Below are positions 60,531-64,000 of a stretch of 64,000 nt of DNA, piece after piece. The DNA comes from Sinohyriopsis cumingii (lineage: Eukaryota > Mollusca > Bivalvia > Unionida > Unionidae), in assembly GCA_028554795.2 (NCBI GenBank), contig CM068825.1:159895398-159959397 (forward strand). Reading direction: 5' to 3'. The stretch's first letter is position 1; each line of letters opens with the position of its first letter. A model generated the notes under the pieces. That model worked only from the letters and a program-made list of their open reading frames with translations. It was not told the origin of the DNA and did not search any database. Both the position numbers and the translations under genes were made by a program.

Positions 60531-61080
60531 GCACTTGGTTTTCCGTGATTGTTGTAACATTGGCGTCGTACTCGTGGTATATACTCGCTTCGTATATTTT
60601 GCAAATTATAAATCTACATTGTTATTACGGCCAAATTTTCATTAATTGGCTCGTTTCAAGAAGTTCCCCCTTCCTCCAAAACAGTGACCACCCACCCCCT
60701 TAGCAAGCTACGACAGTTAAGCAAACATAAATACAAATCATCCGTCTTTAATTTCTGTACACAGCAAGGCAAATGTATTAGTCTTGGTAAAACTTTACAT
60801 GAATCTGTTGCGTTCAATCCACAAAAGCCCACACACAAAAATATTCATCTCCGTTATCCTTTTAAGTCAATACTTTTTTGAGACTTTTATTTAAGCCAGG
60901 TATTTTTAAACGTCGGATGCTTTTATGGAATTTTCGCCATCAGTTCTTTTTTAAATTATTTTTCTAAAAATATTTTTTGTTTTTTGTTTTTCTCTTGTGT
61001 GTTTATATTTTATTTGAATAACAAGTTTTTCTTTACCATTCATAAACAGTTTATGTTTGGTATGGTGTTTTAAGGCGCAG
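60531..61080. other. Non-coding, nothing recognised
   Basis: AT-rich sequence with T runs. Confidence 0.3.
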
Positions 61081-61084
61081 TATT

Positions 61085-61265
61085 TAGTATCGTTGTAATT
61101 GGAGTAAATTGCCTTACTTCCCACCGCATCCGAAATACCCCTCCAAAAAATAACAACAACACAATAACCGCCCCGGGCTTATGTGATGGTAGGATTCGAA
61201 CATGAACCCTTTTAGTCTCGAGTCCGGCACGGTAACCATCGATAAACCACCACACCTTAGCAGTC
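61085..61265 (-). mobile_element. tRNA-derived SINE, distinct head
   Basis: On the - strand: GGTGGTTTATCGATGGTTAC, CGTGCCGGACTCGAGACT and GTTCATGTTCGAATCCTACC (B box). The open frame through it is accidental. Confidence 0.55.
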
Positions 61266-61299
61266 ATGTTGAATAAAGATATCTGCTGACCCAATATTT

Positions 61300-61930
61300 G
61301 CCACTCAAATTTGCCATCGTTGCCACTTAAATTATAATGCATGTCGTTTTCTGCAGCATACCTGTAGGAGAAAAAAGTACGTTTCATAAAAAGATCGTAT
61401 GTTTATTTTACACTGATTTGATGTCTAAAAAACTTCTGACAGGTTTTCTGCCACCTTTATTTGTTTTTCTTATTCATTCTTGCCGTGAGGAAATCGAGGA
61501 ATGCCATCTGCATACTCCGTTTTCTGATGCAAATCATGTACAAAGCTCAGCATATATCCAATCATATGTCTGACATTCGTAATTTTTCTCCTTTCTTTGT
61601 AGTAATTATACATGTGTGACACTTTTCCTACATAAGACGTATGTCTAGAATGCAAATTTCTTAACTGGGTGCAAATGAAGACACGATTACGTCTTTGTGA
61701 CCCGAATAATTACTCCTCGAGAAACATATACATGTGTATACATAAGTTCTTGCAGTTTAAAAGGTCGAGGAAATCTTCGTATCTACTATCATTTCGTTTC
61801 ACAATTTATTTTTCCCTTCAAAAAGTTAACGTTTTAAGTTCAGTCTTGTCAAGATGTATTCTGACCTTTATAACCCCACTCCACCAGTAAATTTGATAAA
61901 GAATGCGCATAATTCTATGCGCTTTCTTCA
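61300..61930. other. Non-coding, nothing recognised
   Basis: Short frames at 61337-61573 and 61669-61890 lack features of a gene. Confidence 0.3.
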
Positions 61931-61934
61931 TGTA

Positions 61935-62060
61935 GATATAAGCAATGTGTCCCTGGGCAAGGCATCTTATACTCATTGCTTCGGCTAAAAAAATCGTCTT
62001 TCACGTGATTATGTGCCGCAAAACACAAACCACCTACTCGGGTAGAGTGACTCATCTAAA
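61935..62060 (+). mobile_element. SINE fragment with V-SINE-like core (family S3)
   Basis: GCAATGTGTCCCTGGGCAAG then GCATCTTATACTCATTGC, followed by ATCGTCTTTCACGTGATTAT. Confidence 0.6.
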
Positions 62061-62408
62061 AAAATGTAATTTCTTTATTTTAACCACCTTTTCATATCGA
62101 TAACAGTGCATTGTGCCCTCCTTTTAGCACTGCTCATAAGAGACATACGGAAAGTTACCTTTAATTGAGTTTTTTTTTTCTTCCAAAGGTGCGACATAAT
62201 AATGCATGAAAACACATCAGCGGGGTATATAATGATATGCAGCAACAATGTAATGGGTTCTTATTAGCCAAGTGCTAAGGTTTTATGAAATTATATAAAT
62301 AGTACCGATGATACCACAAACTTTGACCAGTTTTGCTGGATTCCATTACGCTGACCACATTATATGAGGGACTGCTGTGTAGAGAAGGGCTTTGTGGTTA
62401 GTAACAAC

Positions 62409-62442
<34 letters not shown>

Positions 62443-64000
62443 GAAGATCTTATAGCGACTCTTGTAGTTTTTATGACACGAAAAGACTAAGAGCTAATGT
62501 CTTTCTCTAAGATATGAGCCAGTCGATCGAATGTTAACTTCTCTCCACGTAAGTAGTTGTTGTTAGCGTCATGTATTCTCCAAACATTTTAAAGCTCGGT
62601 TATAAATCTAAGATTCAAAAACTTGTACGTTCTATAACTTGTATAGAAATGAAGATGGAATCTTTAAAGCACGATTTAGCTAATTTCATTGTCTCTCTTC
62701 GTATGCTAAATTTCAATGAATAGTTTATCACAATATGACACACATCCAGATTGTGAGTTTGAGACTGCGTTTTCTGCCGATTGATTTACCAATATACAGG
62801 ACCAAGTCATGCTTCCCTGAACATATTAAGATGACTTTTCTTAAAGTGAATTTTAATCCCTTACGTTTCAAATCTTTCTCAGCTGTATCATGCTTAATGT
62901 TCTAATCTTCTTGGGACAAAATATTTTTAATTATTATTTATGTATTCCTATCGCGCATGACGGCCAGCTGATATAATTTTCCGCACAATGTGGAGTCAAC
63001 AGTTCCTGTCGTACACATAAAAAACTAATGACTGAAAGGTAAATTAAAGGCAGCTGTTGTGTTAGACATCAACAAAGGGACTCGTATTTTAATGGCAGGG
63101 AGTAGGTTTACAACTTATAAAAGTTACATGAATCTGAATATATTAAAACACTGGAGTAATGTCTGGAAACGTCCATGTATTCCAGCTAAGCACATGCTCA
63201 GGGGATAAAAGCCTTGGTTATGTTGGAGTTAGGATGGAGTGGCGAACTATTATTTGTTGGTTTGTTTGTTTGTTAATACATTTGACTTGATAATCTCGGC
63301 AAAGTTCTCTCCGGTGTAATGAGTGGCATATACATGCTCGGTTTAATGAAAGTGTGTTTTGCTTTTTTTAAAGAAATTTTTTATGTTCTGAGACAGTTAC
63401 AACTTACTGAACATAACACCAGACAAGTTGAGATTTTTGGGTCTATTTTATTTATTGTGAAATAAAATATTCAACAATACTTATAAAAATATTAGTTTTA
63501 CTTATAATGTCAGTTTCATCCTTTTTTGAGCAAAATGCAATGTTACTTGGATATCTGTAACAGATAATTGATATGGAAAACATGGATCCGTTCAAGTTAG
63601 CGGAAGTGACGCCCTAAACGAAACCAGTCCAAAGGAAGTTGCATCAATGAAAATGATAACATGAATGATATCAGGATCAGGAAAGATTTAAGGACAACAT
63701 TTATGGACATATCGCTACAGCTGCGTTAAAGTATACACTGAATCCATCTTTTAGCTGTGTATACCATTTCACAACAGCCTGTCTTCAATTGGCCTGAATG
63801 AGAGAGATACAGAGTTGTTTTTATTTAGTATCTCCTTTAATTCTAGAGCTGGGGCAATGGCTTTATAGGTAGAGGCATTTTAACAGGTAATGTGTTTCTT
63901 GACATACGCAGAAACTGATATTATGTTTGGAGATTAACTTCAATTAGACTGTATGGAAATTTTCTATCTATGCACCTGTCTTCGCCAAGGAAATTACTTG
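62061..64000. other. Non-coding to the window end
   Basis: Contains a poly-A run at about 62411-62438, possibly the tail of an old retroposon with no recognisable body. No gene or exon recognised. Confidence 0.4.

Noticed and set aside
61070..61387. 105-codon frame on the - strand
   Set aside because: Most of it lies within a tRNA-derived SINE; the frame is accidental.

Overview
The window looks like animal genomic DNA, most likely from a lophotrochozoan such as a mollusc. It is AT-rich (by eye about one third G+C). Coding potential is very sparse outside the first 8.5 kb. tRNA-derived SINEs, (TA)n, (GA)n and (CA)n microsatellites and minisatellite arrays are abundant, and GT...AG introns are visible. 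The taxon is an inference from repeat style. No database search was possible.

Bases 1 to about 8,700 are unlike the rest. This is a compact, gene-dense block that reads as an endogenised, decayed DNA-virus-like element of the Polinton/adintovirus type. The left flank carries the end of a NUMOD1-like gene and a small unknown gene on the + strand. The rest is a co-directional - strand morphogenesis block. In transcription order it holds a Gln-rich/coiled-coil protein, a small basic minor-capsid-like protein, a double-jelly-roll major-capsid-like protein with an internal duplication, a core-like protein, an adenain-type cysteine protease, a protein with a GDTMTG tail-fibre motif, a membrane-segment protein and a fibre/penton-like protein. 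Nearly all these genes carry stops or frame breaks. The two gene blocks converge on a roughly 0.4-kb inverted repeat. Most start codons sit directly behind a TATA-like motif.

From 8.7 to 18 kb the sequence is repeat-dominated. It has a short minisatellite, a decayed non-LTR retrotransposon reverse transcriptase, a 43-bp array of about 30 copies, and a 96-bp array that stays open in one frame. A SINE follows, then a 2.4-kb DNA transposon with terminal inverted repeats of about 130 bp around a broken, intron-containing gene of an uncharacterised recurrent family.

From 18 to 48 kb there is little coding. Features are a degenerate coding remnant near 26.3-27.3 kb, a 133-nt foldback hairpin at 29.6 kb, a SINE nested in a 30-bp array at 35.4-36.0 kb, two SINEs with microsatellite tails at 40.5-41.9 kb, and four different tandem arrays in a cluster at 42.8-46.5 kb.

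From 48.6 to 64 kb there is a probable host-gene 5' end: a promoter-like region with a CCAAT box and paired CRE half sites, followed by a coding exon with good splice signals but no ATG. Further right are a 26-bp array, a hAT-like end fragment, a possible 55-residue membrane microprotein and several SINEs. No later exon of the 49-kb gene was recognised.
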